Source: a virus
DNA: 52,582 bases
IMG/VR virus record: IMGVR_UViG_3300023284_000581
Span: 1-52,582 of that record
Reading direction: 5' to 3' (one strand)
Each line of letters opens with the position of its first letter. The stretch's first letter is position 1. The notes beneath the pieces are model-generated. The model was not told the origin of the DNA, searched no databases, and saw only the letters and a list, made by a program, of their open reading frames with translations. The position numbers and the translations under genes are program-made. Positions 1 to 8,186 of this stretch are shown here, one piece after another.

Positions 1-144
1 GCCGCTTGGTCGGCGATCCATGTACTGCATTCGAAGCGCACGGCCGACATATCGTTCTTCGAAAACAATGCCCGGCCGGACTTCCTGCTGACCGCCAAAC
101 CCGGGACCAACCCGGATCAGGTCGATCGCCTGGATTCGAAAATC
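1..144. repeat. Terminal direct repeat, left copy
   Basis: These 144 bases are identical to the last 144 bases of the window. Both copies lie inside the portal gene, and joining them keeps the reading frame. A natural packaging end would be unlikely to cut an essential gene, so this is best read as the overlap left when a circular or circularly permuted genome was assembled as a line. Confidence 0.95.
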
Positions 145-1413
145 AGTAAGCTGCTGCGCGGTGCCCGTAAGGCCGGGCGCTGGCTGTCCGTAACGGGTGA
201 CATCACGGTTACGCCGATGCAGTTCCCGCCCAAGGATGCGGGGCTGGACCCATCGGTGCTGGAGGAACTTGCGGCTGTATTCGGCTACCCGATCACGAAG
301 CTCAAGGGCAACGACCCGAACCGCGCCAACGCGGAGCAGGGCGACCTGACCCACATGCGCGATACGATTCTGCCGATGCTGCGCGGCGATGAGGAGCGGA
401 TCAACCAGTGGCTTGAGGAGATCGATGAGGTGTTCGCGAACGGTGACGCCTGTTTTGCCTACGACGATCCGGTGCCGGTGAATCAGGAGCAGAAGCGTGC
501 TGATGAATTTCATCAGTTCCAAACCGGCCAGGTGTCATCCAATACGCTGGCGGTCGGCAACGGCCTGGAGCCGAATGAGGGCGGCGATAGTCCGCTGGTC
601 AATGCCGGACTGGTTAAGTTGCAGGACGTGGGCAAACAGCCGGCGGGCCTGTTCGGTGGTCTCGGTGGATTCGGCGGGGCGCAGGGGAGCCCGGGGGCGG
701 GGGTTCCGGGGTTGACGTTGCAGCCGACTGGGGGCGGGCTGCAATTACCAGGTGCACCGAAGCCCGATCAGGACGGCGCTGCAGATCAGGCAGCGCAGAA
801 TGTCGTGGCGGGCGAGAAGCTGAACGGCGCCAAGATCACTGCTGCCGTGGAAGTCCTGGATAAGGTCACGGCAGGGCAGACGCCTCCCGAGGTCGGCAAG
901 GAATTGCTTGTAGCCGTGGGCATCGATGAGGGGCGGGCCAGTCGAATGATCGCATCGGTCGAGGCATTTGAACCAGCGCCCGTGTCCGCGCCATCTGGTA
1001 AAATAGCCGGCAATGTTCAACCTGATATTTCTAGTCGAGACCTGGGGCGAACATCCGGTGACGATCCGGGACGAGTCGATCAGGATTCCTCGGATGCAGC
1101 CAACCGTTCTATCGGTAGTGACTCGGACGGAAATCAAACCCTTCGAGATTGTGATAAATCGCTTGGGCACATCGAAGAACGTGGAAGTGGCGATGGCGAT
1201 GGCCGATCAGACAAGGCTGCTTCACCACCCACTGACGGACCTGCCGGACAATCTGCTGGACCTGATGAACAAGCGACCCGCGCCAGCATCGAACTCGGCA
1301 AATCTTCGCCAGTAAGATACAAACTCAAGCTCTACGCGATCCCGCCACTAGTCCAACAGATCGCTGCTGACAGCGCCCGGGCCCAAGCTGGTTGGGCTGC
1401 TGATATGCATTGA
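1..1413 (+). CDS. Portal protein, 3' part (gene continues from the right end)
   Basis: This is the C-terminal 422 codons of an HK97-family portal whose first 308 codons lie at the right edge. Portal subunits form the dodecameric ring at the capsid vertex through which DNA enters and leaves. The family-like part includes the segment AAVFGYPITKL and the acidic block after it. From about codon 165 the protein becomes Gly/Pro-rich. After about position 1004 the frame turns unlike portal and unlike phage coding: it is rich in Asp, Ser and Gly, with A/T-ending codons. An overlapping ORF in the +2 frame carries the normal codon bias there. The tail of this ORF may therefore be chance read-through or the result of one extra A in the AAAA run at 1000-1003. 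With three A the gene would stop at TAG, just ahead of the overlapping ORF. Confidence 0.88.
   Translation, partial: AAWSAIHVLHSKRTADISFFENNARPDFLLTAKPGTNPDQVDRLDSKISKLLRGARKAGRWLSVTGDITVTPMQFPPKDAGLDPSVLEELAAVFGYPITKLKGNDPNRANAEQGDLTHMRDTILPMLRGDEERINQWLEEIDEVFANGDACFAYDDPVPVNQEQKRADEFHQFQTGQVSSNTLAVGNGLEPNEGGDSPLVNAGLVKLQDVGKQPAGLFGGLGGFGGAQGSPGAGVPGLTLQPTGGGLQLPGAPKPDQDGAADQAAQNVVAGEKLNGAKITAAVEVLDKVTAGQTPPEVGKELLVAVGIDEGRASRMIASVEAFEPAPVSAPSGKIAGNVQPDISSRDLGRTSGDDPGRVDQDSSDAANRSIGSDSDGNQTLRDCDKSLGHIEERGSGDGDGRSDKAASPPTDGPAGQSAGPDEQATRASIELGKSSPVRYKLKLYAIPPLVQQIAADSARAQAGWAADMH
996..1004 (+). promoter_or_regulatory. Extended -10 promoter candidate inside the portal gene
   Basis: TGG-TAAAAT fits an extended -10 (TGn followed by a TATAAT-like hexamer). 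No -35 is visible. Transcription would start one or two bases before the ATG of the overlapping ORF, giving an almost leaderless mRNA. Similar TGn -10 elements occur at 19,669, 21,659 and 44,251. Confidence 0.3.
1013..1315 (+). CDS. Overlapping small ORF in the portal 3' end
   Basis: This 100-residue protein in the +2 frame relative to the portal has no recognised family. Its codons follow the G/C-ending bias of neighbouring genes (CTG, ATC, GAC, GTG), whereas the portal frame over the same bases does not. The composition is globular, with a hydrophobic start (MFNLIFLVETW) and a Leu-rich C-terminal half. A TAG stop lies 6 nt before the ATG and no Shine-Dalgarno site is seen. An extended -10 is placed to give a nearly leaderless transcript. 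It is probably a real virion or assembly accessory gene following portal. It is either truly nested in the portal ORF or exposed by a one-base indel. Confidence 0.55.
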   Translation: MFNLIFLVETWGEHPVTIRDESIRIPRMQPTVLSVVTRTEIKPFEIVINRLGTSKNVEVAMAMADQTRLLHHPLTDLPDNLLDLMNKRPAPASNSANLRQ

Positions 1414-1437
1414 AACAGACCAATCGTCGGTTATACT
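1410..1437 (+). promoter_or_regulatory. Sigma70-like promoter candidate
   Basis: TTGAAA, a 16-bp spacer and TATACT lie in the only non-coding gap of the head module before 7 kb, about 30 nt upstream of the next start codon. This is a plausible internal late promoter for the virion accessory genes that follow. Confidence 0.4.
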
Positions 1438-1468
1438 TGTCGGCGATGATTACAATAGGGGTTAACGA

Positions 1469-1846
1469 ATGGCTTTTACGATTCCGAAGGAAAAATTTGG
1501 CAAGACCAAGGGCGGCGGCAGATTCCACAGCGCGACTGCGACCGGCACCGGGGTGATGGATGAGTCTCTGACCACGGGGCTGAATTGTTCCGTGAGGGAA
1601 ATCCGCCTGCACCTGAGCGCTGCCGGGGCCACGGCTGAAAACTTTACCGGGCAACACGACGCCCAAGAGGGCGTGGTCTTCGATCTTCTGATTGTATCGC
1701 AGGACATGAATGGCGAAACTGATTTTCACCGCGTCTATGATGGCGAGGGCATGGTGTTGGATCAGAACGACCTAATAGATTTTGATTATGCCAACACCGA
1801 CGCGCGTACCTGGGGGTTGGAGATCATCTACAAGGAATTACGCTAA
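1469..1846 (+). CDS. Putative virion structural protein
   Basis: A 125-residue protein without signal peptide or membrane segment. The sequence is beta-rich, with a Gly/Thr start, a hydrophobic strand (VVFDLLIVSQDM) and a C-terminal pattern (YANTDARTWGLEIIYKE). I recall similar patterns in small structural proteins beside tail or head genes of prophages. It stops on the A of the next gene's ATG, so the two are translationally coupled. Its position between portal and Mu F-like protein suggests a capsid- or fibre-associated beta-sandwich. The function is inferred from context only. Confidence 0.6.
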   Translation: MAFTIPKEKFGKTKGGGRFHSATATGTGVMDESLTTGLNCSVREIRLHLSAAGATAENFTGQHDAQEGVVFDLLIVSQDMNGETDFHRVYDGEGMVLDQNDLIDFDYANTDARTWGLEIIYKELR

Positions 1847-2457
1847 TGACTGATTTCCTAAGCGGTATAGAACAAACTGGCGGTGTACCAGCCGCGCATA
1901 CTTTAGGCGGCGCGCAGCACACCGCAGACACACTCGCGAATCTCAACACCAAGGTGTCGGACGCCACGCTTGACGAGATAAGCCATCTGGATGACTTCGA
2001 TGCTAATGATGCCATATTCCCATCGTCAAATCCAGCGGCGGCAATCGCGAGAAACAATCATCCGGTTCTTGCGTTCGATGCTGACACTGCTGAATCCGTT
2101 ATCTTCAATGGCTCGATGCTCAGGGATTACCTAGCAGCTAGCATCCTAGTGGACATCGATTGGGTTTCCGCGTCGGCTGTTGTTGGTGACGTCGTCTGGG
2201 GAATCGAGATTGAACGAATCGCACCGGGTGCTCAAGACATTGGCTCCGATGGGTTCGCCGCTCAGATAACCGGAACGAGCACCACAAGCGGGACGACGGG
2301 CATCATCACGCGCACGACCATAACGTTGACACAGGCGCAGGCCGATGCCATCACAGCGGGAGATGGCTACCGCATGCGAGTACAACGAGTTGCTGCTGAT
2401 GGCGGTGACACGATGCTGCTCGACGCTCAAATCGTTCGCGTGATCGTGAGGCAATAA
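1846..2457 (+). CDS. Putative fibre or decoration protein
   Basis: A 203-residue protein. The N-terminal stretch around HTLGGAQHTADTLANLN resembles linker regions of fibre-type virion proteins. The C-terminal half alternates beta strands with Thr-rich loops (TSTTSGTTGIITRTTITL) and ends in a conserved-looking strand (MLLDAQIVRVIVRQ). No catalytic motif is visible. The ATG overlaps the previous stop and its own stop overlaps the next ATG, so it sits in a tight three-gene virion block. A trimeric capsid or neck fibre is likely but not shown. Confidence 0.6.
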   Translation: MTDFLSGIEQTGGVPAAHTLGGAQHTADTLANLNTKVSDATLDEISHLDDFDANDAIFPSSNPAAAIARNNHPVLAFDADTAESVIFNGSMLRDYLAASILVDIDWVSASAVVGDVVWGIEIERIAPGAQDIGSDGFAAQITGTSTTSGTTGIITRTTITLTQAQADAITAGDGYRMRVQRVAADGGDTMLLDAQIVRVIVRQ

Positions 2458-3146
2458 TGGCTCGCAACTTCGACGGCATAGACGATCACCTGGAGGTCGG
2501 CGATGTTCCGGCCCTGCGATTTCTGGGCGGTTCTGCGGATAAGATGTCGATCTCGGTGTGGGTCAAGATCGCATCCAAGACCGCCGAGAAGAAGGTGGTG
2601 GCCAAGTGGGAAGATGAACCTGATGAAACTCAGCGCAGCTATCTTTTAACAATTGACACTGGCGATAATGACACTCCCCGCTTCGCTGTTACCAATGCGA
2701 GCGGCACCGTTGCGATCACGAGCGCGACGACCAATATGGTCATCGGGACGTGGCATCACCTCGCCGGAACTTACGATGGGGCGAACGTCCGGATCTACGT
2801 CGATGGACTAGAGGAAGGTTCGGCTGCATTGACCGGTGCTATTAAATCAACCACAGCCGTAGTTAGGGTTGGCAGCGGTTCAGGGGGTCCCACCGTAGAA
2901 AACCCAATGCATGGCGACATTGGACATCTTGCGGCGTGGGACGTCGCGCTGAGCCCGGGTGAAGTGCAAACATTGGCGACGGGCCTTTCGCCGCTGAGAA
3001 TTAACAGAGCGAACCTAACGTTCTACGGTCCGATCAACGGCCAGTCGCCTGGGCTAGATGTGGTTGGCAGCCTTCCCTTGACAGTAACGGGAACGACCGT
3101 CAGCGAAGAACCCCCGATCCCCAATAGCATTGTGTGCCCGGGATGA
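2457..3146 (+). CDS. LamG-like concanavalin A fold protein
   Basis: This 229-residue protein opens with the typical LamG/laminin-G-like start (FDGIDDHLEVGD) followed by SISVWVKI, GTWHHLAGTYDGANVRIYVDG and a C-terminal GHLAAWDVALSPGEV strand set. Together these form the jelly-roll core at about residues 5-165. Such domains bind carbohydrate on virions or host surfaces. Lying among virion genes, it is likely a capsid-surface adhesin or fibre head. No signal peptide. It overlaps its upstream neighbour by one base. Confidence 0.85.
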   Translation: MARNFDGIDDHLEVGDVPALRFLGGSADKMSISVWVKIASKTAEKKVVAKWEDEPDETQRSYLLTIDTGDNDTPRFAVTNASGTVAITSATTNMVIGTWHHLAGTYDGANVRIYVDGLEEGSAALTGAIKSTTAVVRVGSGSGGPTVENPMHGDIGHLAAWDVALSPGEVQTLATGLSPLRINRANLTFYGPINGQSPGLDVVGSLPLTVTGTTVSEEPPIPNSIVCPG

Positions 3147-3147
3147 A

Positions 3148-4902
3148 ATGACTGAAACTATCGCCGACAAAATCGCAAACGGCACGCCCCTCGACTTGAT
3201 GGAGAAGAAGACGGTCGTGGATTCGTGGGACGGGCTGTCGCCCGATCAGCGCGTTCGATATGGCGGTGATGTCGGGTTGCGGTGGATGCAGAAGACGATC
3301 GAGCAGGATGGCAAGAACCTGGGCTCGGGTTTGGTCGATAAATTCCTGAAGACTGGCAAGGTCGGATCGAACAAGGTCACGCGCCTGCCCGGGGAGTCGG
3401 TAGACGAGTGCGTTGAGCGTGCGGTCCCGCTACTGATCAACGAGGGCATGGAGCAGGACGAGGCGGTGGCGGTCGCCCACTCGATGTGCGAGAAATGTAT
3501 CAAGGCCAAGGGCCCCGAACAGTTCGCCCAGTGGGTGGCCGATCAGGGCGATAAGGTCGAAGCTGCTTGGATGCGCGGGATGCAGGTATTTGTCAGTATG
3601 CCCGCCAGTGAAGGCCAGGAAGACTTCGAAGATGTAATCCACGAACTGCAGGAGCTGCTTGGCGATGATTACATGGTGGACGTGCAGACCGAAGCCGAGC
3701 CGACCGAGGGCGAGGGCTGGGAACGGGTGAAGTACAACGGGGAAGACGAGGATGAGAAGCAAAAGCGATGGACCCGAAAGGAATTCTACCGCGATGAGCT
3801 TACGCCGCTTGGCCGTTGGATGTATGACTGGGGCGGCGACAGCCAGGAGATATTGATCCTTAAACCGCCATCGAATATCGGCGCTGAGCCTGATCCAAAC
3901 AGGACGGTCGAAAAGTTCCTACTGTCCCAAGCCAAAGCGGCTTGGCGTGCCAAAGTCGAAGCCGCCGAAGACATCCGCGACGAAGAGCCCGACGCGCCGA
4001 TCATTCGCCTCGCTCGCGGATTGGCCGACATCTTCGCACGACAAGAGGCTGAGGTTCTGGCCGCTGTGGTCGAGTCAAACAAGGGTAAAAAGTCCGTCCG
4101 CTTCAAGATCAACCAGGGCGACATCGACCGCATCCTCCAGATTATCAGCAGCTTTGATGACGAGATTATCGACCTGATGGGGCCGTTCGCCGAGGGCATG
4201 GTTGGGCTGGGCGGCGATGCTGGCATTGTCCGACTAAACGATCAGTTTGGTCGGCTTGTCGAGGGCGACCCCGACGCGCCGGTCATCGCCGCCTTCGACG
4301 TGACCAACCCGGAGGTGCAGAAGTTCCTCGAATCCTACGCCATTCAGTTGACCGATCAGGTACAACAGCAGTCGGCCGATGCGATCAACCGGGTGCTGCA
4401 ACAGTCGCTCGAAGAGGGCGCGACGACCGCCACGATGGCCAAGCGCATCCAGGAGACGGGCCGGTTCAGCATCGCGCAGGCTGAGCGGATTGCCCGGACC
4501 GAATCGGCGCGGGCGTATGTGTCGGGACAGGATGAAAGTTGGAAGCAGAGCGGCGTTGTGGTTGGAACCCGTTGGCTCCTTGCGCCAGGCGCATGCCCGA
4601 TTTGCCAAGCTGCAGCCGCCGTATTCAACTCGACGGCCAACGGTGTGCCTGCTGGTGAAGCAGCATTAAAGAAAGGCCAGACGCTTTCGTTGCCAGGCGG
4701 CGGTACGTTCACGATTGGTTTTATCGACCTGACTGGTCCCCCGATCCACCCGCATGACCGCTGCGATAAGGTCGCGGTGCTGACCACTGATGCCGAAACC
4801 GCGAAGGCGATAAGCAAGTGGTTCGATGAATACGCGGAGACCGGTAAGTATCCGGCGCCGATCAAGGTCAAGTTGTATCGGTTTGTCCGTAAGGCGGCGT
4901 AA
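3148..4902 (+). CDS. Mu gpF-like head morphogenesis protein
   Basis: A 584-residue minor head protein. The C-terminal third carries the Mu F domain signature: ERIARTESARAYVSGQDESW, then a Cys pair in APGACPICQ, then PPIHPHDRCDKV. Such proteins act with portal in head assembly. The N-terminal half has a Cys-containing acidic segment (SVDECVERAVPLLINEGM, SMCEKC) and a long acidic charged region. I chose ATG at 3148. A TTG six codons upstream overlaps the LamG gene and has no better ribosome site. The stop overlaps the next ATG. Confidence 0.85.
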   Translation: MTETIADKIANGTPLDLMEKKTVVDSWDGLSPDQRVRYGGDVGLRWMQKTIEQDGKNLGSGLVDKFLKTGKVGSNKVTRLPGESVDECVERAVPLLINEGMEQDEAVAVAHSMCEKCIKAKGPEQFAQWVADQGDKVEAAWMRGMQVFVSMPASEGQEDFEDVIHELQELLGDDYMVDVQTEAEPTEGEGWERVKYNGEDEDEKQKRWTRKEFYRDELTPLGRWMYDWGGDSQEILILKPPSNIGAEPDPNRTVEKFLLSQAKAAWRAKVEAAEDIRDEEPDAPIIRLARGLADIFARQEAEVLAAVVESNKGKKSVRFKINQGDIDRILQIISSFDDEIIDLMGPFAEGMVGLGGDAGIVRLNDQFGRLVEGDPDAPVIAAFDVTNPEVQKFLESYAIQLTDQVQQQSADAINRVLQQSLEEGATTATMAKRIQETGRFSIAQAERIARTESARAYVSGQDESWKQSGVVVGTRWLLAPGACPICQAAAAVFNSTANGVPAGEAALKKGQTLSLPGGGTFTIGFIDLTGPPIHPHDRCDKVAVLTTDAETAKAISKWFDEYAETGKYPAPIKVKLYRFVRKAA

Positions 4903-5111
4903 TGACTATCAACATCCTCATACCCGTAACCAACGACCTGCTGGCCAAAGGAGATCCACTGTTGCGCCAACACCTTGACACTGTGGCTGCGCAAAACCTG
5001 AAACACAAGGGCTACGATCCTGCCAAGTGCACACGGGTTGGCAAAGAGTTTGATAAGGGGCTCGTGGCGTTCAGGGTTAGTTATGAGGTTGGGGCGGAGG
5101 GAGAAAATTAA
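4902..5111 (+). CDS. Small hypothetical protein
   Basis: A 69-residue soluble protein, start overlapping the Mu F-like stop (TAATG). The N-terminus alternates hydrophobic residues (INILIPVTNDLL) and the middle is basic (NLKHKGYDPAKC). No family recognised. The tight coupling to the head gene suggests expression with the late operon. Confidence 0.6.
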   Translation: MTINILIPVTNDLLAKGDPLLRQHLDTVAAQNLKHKGYDPAKCTRVGKEFDKGLVAFRVSYEVGAEGEN

Positions 5112-5112
5112 C

Positions 5113-5436
5113 ATGGGTATAGGATACCGAACAAATGAGTGGGGTTGTGACGTTTGCCATGTCACAGGCGAAGCGGCCGAGGATGATAATCGCTGCTCGG
5201 AATGCAGACGACTGGATCGTTATCCATTTGACCGGGATCCTTGGGCGCGACGTGTATTGCATTGGATTCTCAAGGCATATGGCGCGCCCTGTTACTGGCT
5301 AAGCCATCGCAGTCCCGTTTTCGGTAGCTTCTTTTTGGGTGCCTACTATTGGTCACTTCGCGCCACCTGCAACTGGTGCCGTTTGAACTGGTATGGGCAG
5401 CCGTGCCCGAAAACATTTAGAAAGGTCTGGTTATGA
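5113..5436 (+). CDS. Small Cys-rich protein
   Basis: A 107-residue protein with two early CxxC pairs (CDVC, CSEC) about 16 residues apart, as in a zinc ribbon, and a later CNWC pair after an aromatic, membrane-like stretch (SFFLGAYYWSL). A purine-rich GGAGGGAG sits ahead of ATG 5113. An in-frame ATG 25 codons upstream would overlap the previous gene. Function unknown. It ends four bases inside the next gene. Confidence 0.6.
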   Translation: MGIGYRTNEWGCDVCHVTGEAAEDDNRCSECRRLDRYPFDRDPWARRVLHWILKAYGAPCYWLSHRSPVFGSFFLGAYYWSLRATCNWCRLNWYGQPCPKTFRKVWL

Positions 5437-5930
5437 ACCGGGTCAGGCCATCATGTTTTGTTGAATTGATCGGGCGGGTATTTTCAGAAATGCCCTTGGG
5501 CATTTCTCGCTTATTGAACGGCACTGACTTTGCAATCGGCCTTTCGCCTTCATGGATAAATTTACACCATAGTAAATCAAGCGAGGACGGACGGTCTTAT
5601 GCCAGTACGTCGCATGCAGTTTGGCCTATGCATCAGAAGCATTTACCAATGGCACAGCGCAATGCAACAGTGGTGCTTAATGATGGTGATGAATTTGATC
5701 GCTTGTTAATTCTACATGAGTTGGGGCATATTTTAGATGAGCGACTTGATTTTGGTTCACCTAAGCCAATCGCAATATCTGACTATGCAAAAACAAGTGA
5801 CGTTGAAGCGTTTGCCACATCATTCCAAGCGTTCCTCACACCACTGGGCGAGGGGAAGTTTAATTACCCCACCTATGGCGATCTATGGGAATCAGATAGC
5901 CGCATGCTGAATTTCTTTAGGAGCTTATAA
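5433..5930 (+). CDS. Zinc metallopeptidase-like protein (HELGH)
   Basis: A 165-residue protein with HELGHILDERL at residues 95-105. This gives two zinc His (95, 99) and the catalytic Glu96. DVEAFATSF supplies a plausible third ligand, Glu125. HExGHxxD followed by a downstream E in a helix resembles the anthrax lethal factor-like (ATLF) group more than phage prohead proteases, which are serine enzymes. The gene is clearly richer in A/T codons than its neighbours, suggesting later acquisition as a moron. No signal peptide. Substrate unknown: a capsid-borne protease, a lysis aid or a host-directed effector are all possible. Confidence 0.7.
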   Translation: MNRVRPSCFVELIGRVFSEMPLGISRLLNGTDFAIGLSPSWINLHHSKSSEDGRSYASTSHAVWPMHQKHLPMAQRNATVVLNDGDEFDRLLILHELGHILDERLDFGSPKPIAISDYAKTSDVEAFATSFQAFLTPLGEGKFNYPTYGDLWESDSRMLNFFRSL

Positions 5931-6424
5931 TGAACCGCCGCACATCCCTAAAAGCAATCGCCGCGTCCATCGCCGGTATCGTCGCCGCGCCGTTTACGGT
6001 GTTTGCGAAGCCGAAGCAGACGCAGAAGATCAGCTTGCCGCCGCTTATATTGAACGCGAACGTGGATAAATACCGGGACGGTCTGAAAAAAGCACAGGCG
6101 AAAATCATGGAAACTTTCCGACCCGCAATCATCACGCCGAAGCGGACCATTTCGCACGATGGCCGCTGGGAATATGAATGTCAATTTGTGCGTAGGGTCG
6201 GCGACAGCTTTGAACCCACCGGCGAATCCGTCTTGGCCTACAACACCAGCGAGGGCGGGCACGATCTGTATGAATTGGAAGAGGGGCTATTCGTTCAGCC
6301 CGTTGGGGCTGGCGTGAAATTGATCGCGCTGGTGTTCAAGGTCAAAACTGAATCAGGACCACGATACGCCTTCAATTATGAGAATGCTTACAGCAGCGTC
6401 AGGCCACCCGTTTACTACGGATAG
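5930..6424 (+). CDS. Exported protein with Tat-like signal
   Basis: A 164-residue protein beginning NRRTSLKAIAASIAGI. The twin Arg plus SLK, an Ala-rich hydrophobic stretch and a VFA|KP cleavage-like site match a Tat leader. This would send a folded, possibly cofactor-bearing protein out of the host cytoplasm. The mature part has no family I recognise. It has a beta-rich centre (RWEYECQFVRRVGD, KLIALVFKVKTESG). The start overlaps the metallopeptidase stop, so the two are co-expressed and may act together. Confidence 0.6.
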   Translation: MNRRTSLKAIAASIAGIVAAPFTVFAKPKQTQKISLPPLILNANVDKYRDGLKKAQAKIMETFRPAIITPKRTISHDGRWEYECQFVRRVGDSFEPTGESVLAYNTSEGGHDLYELEEGLFVQPVGAGVKLIALVFKVKTESGPRYAFNYENAYSSVRPPVYYG

Positions 6425-6434
6425 GAGACTCATC

Positions 6435-7274
6435 ATGACACTAATCAAATCCCCACCCCGACCCGGAACCCCCGAATGGTGGGCCCAGCGCAAAGGCGAG
6501 ATGGCCGACCGCCACGGCCGCGAGGCCGAAAAGATGGTTATCAAGGTTTTGCCCGGTCGCTACAAGATCGATAAGGCTGACCCGTTCCTATTTACCGCCC
6601 AGATCACCAAGCAGATCAACGACCGCGACCGCGAGGTCGTGATGCCCGAGGGAATCCGGCTCAAGAACTTTCGGAGATCCGGCGCTGTCCATTGGATGCA
6701 CGACTTTAGTAAGCCCGTGGCCGTTCCGCGCGATGTCAAGCATGTCGGCGACACGCTTGTATCCACGGCCCGGTTTATGGAACGTGAGCCGGATATGAAG
6801 GGAGAGTTCTTCCCCGACTTCGCGCGCGCGTTCGTTACCCAGATGATCAAGGCTGGCAAGATGCCGGGCGTGTCCATCGGTTTCGAACCCCTGGAATCGC
6901 GGCGACCCACCAGCGGCGACAAAGAGAAGTTCGGCAAGGACGTGCAGTTGATTACCAGCAAGGCCGATCTGCTGGAATGGTCGATCGCGACCGTGCCGTG
7001 CAACCCTCAATCATTCGTAACCACCATCGGCAAATCGCTGGGCCTGTCGCGGCCCGCAATCAAAGAGCTGTTCTATGGCGTGGATCTGCCGGCCAAAGCG
7101 GAACCCGAGCAGGTTGTGGGCGTGATTGCCACGGTGGCGCGCAAGAAACGTGTTGGGCCGGTGCTGATCTACATGGACCCGCCGAAGAAGAAGGCCAAGA
7201 CGGTCAGGCGCGAGGATCCGCAGATCGTGGTGGCGAAGAAGGTGGCGCGGCTGAGTGGCCAGATGTTTGTTTGA
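6435..7274 (+). CDS. HK97-type prohead protease (S78)
   Basis: A 279-residue serine protease that removes the capsid delta domain and itself during head maturation. INDRDREVVMPEGI, AVHWMHDFSKPV (catalytic His among residues 86-89) and PGVSIGFEPLE (nucleophile Ser147) follow the S78 family order. A basic C-terminal tail (PKKKAKTVRR) may be autocleaved. ATAGGAG precedes ATG 6435 with good spacing, so the longer reading back to 6378 is rejected. In most phages the capsid gene follows directly, but here a minus-strand moron separates them. Confidence 0.88.
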   Translation: MTLIKSPPRPGTPEWWAQRKGEMADRHGREAEKMVIKVLPGRYKIDKADPFLFTAQITKQINDRDREVVMPEGIRLKNFRRSGAVHWMHDFSKPVAVPRDVKHVGDTLVSTARFMEREPDMKGEFFPDFARAFVTQMIKAGKMPGVSIGFEPLESRRPTSGDKEKFGKDVQLITSKADLLEWSIATVPCNPQSFVTTIGKSLGLSRPAIKELFYGVDLPAKAEPEQVVGVIATVARKKRVGPVLIYMDPPKKKAKTVRREDPQIVVAKKVARLSGQMFV

Positions 7275-7315
7275 GTAGGTGCGCGGGTACAGAGTTTTGT
7301 TCCAGTCGGTTTTGC

Positions 7316-7504
7316 TCATGTTCCTTCCTCCAACTTAAACGCCCCGTTCACCCGCTCCGCCCAGTCCGCAAGCAACCCCATCACCTGCCGATACTCCTGG
7401 TCCGGTATCTGATCGTTGATGCTCGGCACGATCTGGCGCAGGACGCCTTGGGCGCAGCGGATCTTGGTCAGGTCGGTGGCGAGGGTGTATTGGGATTCGG
7501 TCAT
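7316..7504 (-). CDS. Small hypothetical protein of the minus-strand moron
   Basis: A 62-residue, probably all-helical protein (LRQIVPSINDQIPDQEYRQV, LLADWAERVNGAF). Its start overlaps the end of the gene upstream on the minus strand, so both belong to one operon. Unknown family. Confidence 0.55.
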   Translation of the reverse strand: MTESQYTLATDLTKIRCAQGVLRQIVPSINDQIPDQEYRQVMGLLADWAERVNGAFKLEEGT

Positions 7505-7926
7505 TTTGACTTAGCCTTAAATTCACCGCACCAATCGTTACAACCATCGACATTAGGCCACATCAAGGTGCGGGCACGGGGAACAAAACCATCTCCTGGA
7601 ACATGGGGTGGCGTCTCGGATCGCGGCGTAATCATGAACACATATGCGACAGGAGGGGACTTCCGGCATTCACCATCGCCGCCTTCGATTTCATTAAAAT
7701 AATATTTGCAAAGTCGGCATTGCTCTTTGATGTCAACAATAGCATCTACCGCCTCTTCCGCAGTTTGGCCCGTAAATATTCTGGAGGTATCTTCCTGGTC
7801 TGGCTTTCCTCGCCAAGCCATCACCCCGCCGAAACGCCTGTCCACCGAAACAGTTGTATTGCGTTCTCCGTCATAGTAATAATCCATGCCACTGTAGGGG
7901 CTTTTAATCTCTTCCAACATTGCCAT
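7501..7926 (-). CDS. Cys-rich moron protein with DWCGEF end
   Basis: A 141-residue soluble protein. The C-terminal half carries CRLCKYYF, GECRKSPP and CNDWCGEF. I know this arrangement from many small phage and bacterial proteins of unknown role; it probably binds one zinc or iron centre. The N-terminal half has SGMDYYYDGERN and a VDAIVDIKE helix. Second gene of a three-gene minus-strand unit placed within the head operon. Confidence 0.6.
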   Translation of the reverse strand: MAMLEEIKSPYSGMDYYYDGERNTTVSVDRRFGGVMAWRGKPDQEDTSRIFTGQTAEEAVDAIVDIKEQCRLCKYYFNEIEGGDGECRKSPPVAYVFMITPRSETPPHVPGDGFVPRARTLMWPNVDGCNDWCGEFKAKSK

Positions 7927-7964
7927 CGCTCCAGCTATTATTTTTAGGCATCAACCCGCACCCG

Positions 7965-8150
7965 TCACTCCCCCACCATTGCCACAACCACACTAACTGG
8001 AATCATCCAGTAGCCTTTGGGATTTTGCCGCGCCTTATCCATCGGCGCGGTTTTGTCTTTAATCCAAACACGTCCAGTTTCGGGTGTGATGCCAAGCATT
8101 CGGCACGCTTCAGATAAACGAATGAGTCTATCGGGTTCGTTCTTTTCCAT
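7965..8150 (-). CDS. Excisionase/MerR-like HTH regulator
   Basis: A 61-residue DNA-binding protein. RLSEACRMLGITPETGRVWI is a typical winged helix-turn-helix of the excisionase (HTH_17/AlpA) class, followed by a wing-like NPKGYWMIPVSVV. First gene of the minus-strand moron. A TTGACA box and a 7-bp dyad lie just upstream, so it may control its own unit and the divergent capsid promoter. It could alternatively act as the Xis of the distant integrase. Confidence 0.65.
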   Translation of the reverse strand: MEKNEPDRLIRLSEACRMLGITPETGRVWIKDKTAPMDKARQNPKGYWMIPVSVVVAMVGE

Positions 8151-8159
8151 AAGTTGATC

Positions 8160-8186
8160 TTAGTAACCACACGGAACCGCTGTCAA
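8160..8186 (-). promoter_or_regulatory. Minus-strand promoter of the moron
   Basis: On the minus strand a consensus TTGACA (8181-8186) is followed after 15 bp by TACTAA (8160-8165), about 10 nt before the HTH start codon. The spacer is short, so strength is uncertain. Confidence 0.4.

Noticed and set aside
1-144. Natural terminal repeat of a DTR-packaging phage
   Set aside because: The ends lie inside portal with the frame intact across the join, which points to assembly of a circle.
6977-7702. Long + ORF across the protease end and the moron
   Set aside because: Covers three well-supported genes in other frames and reads as low-quality sequence.
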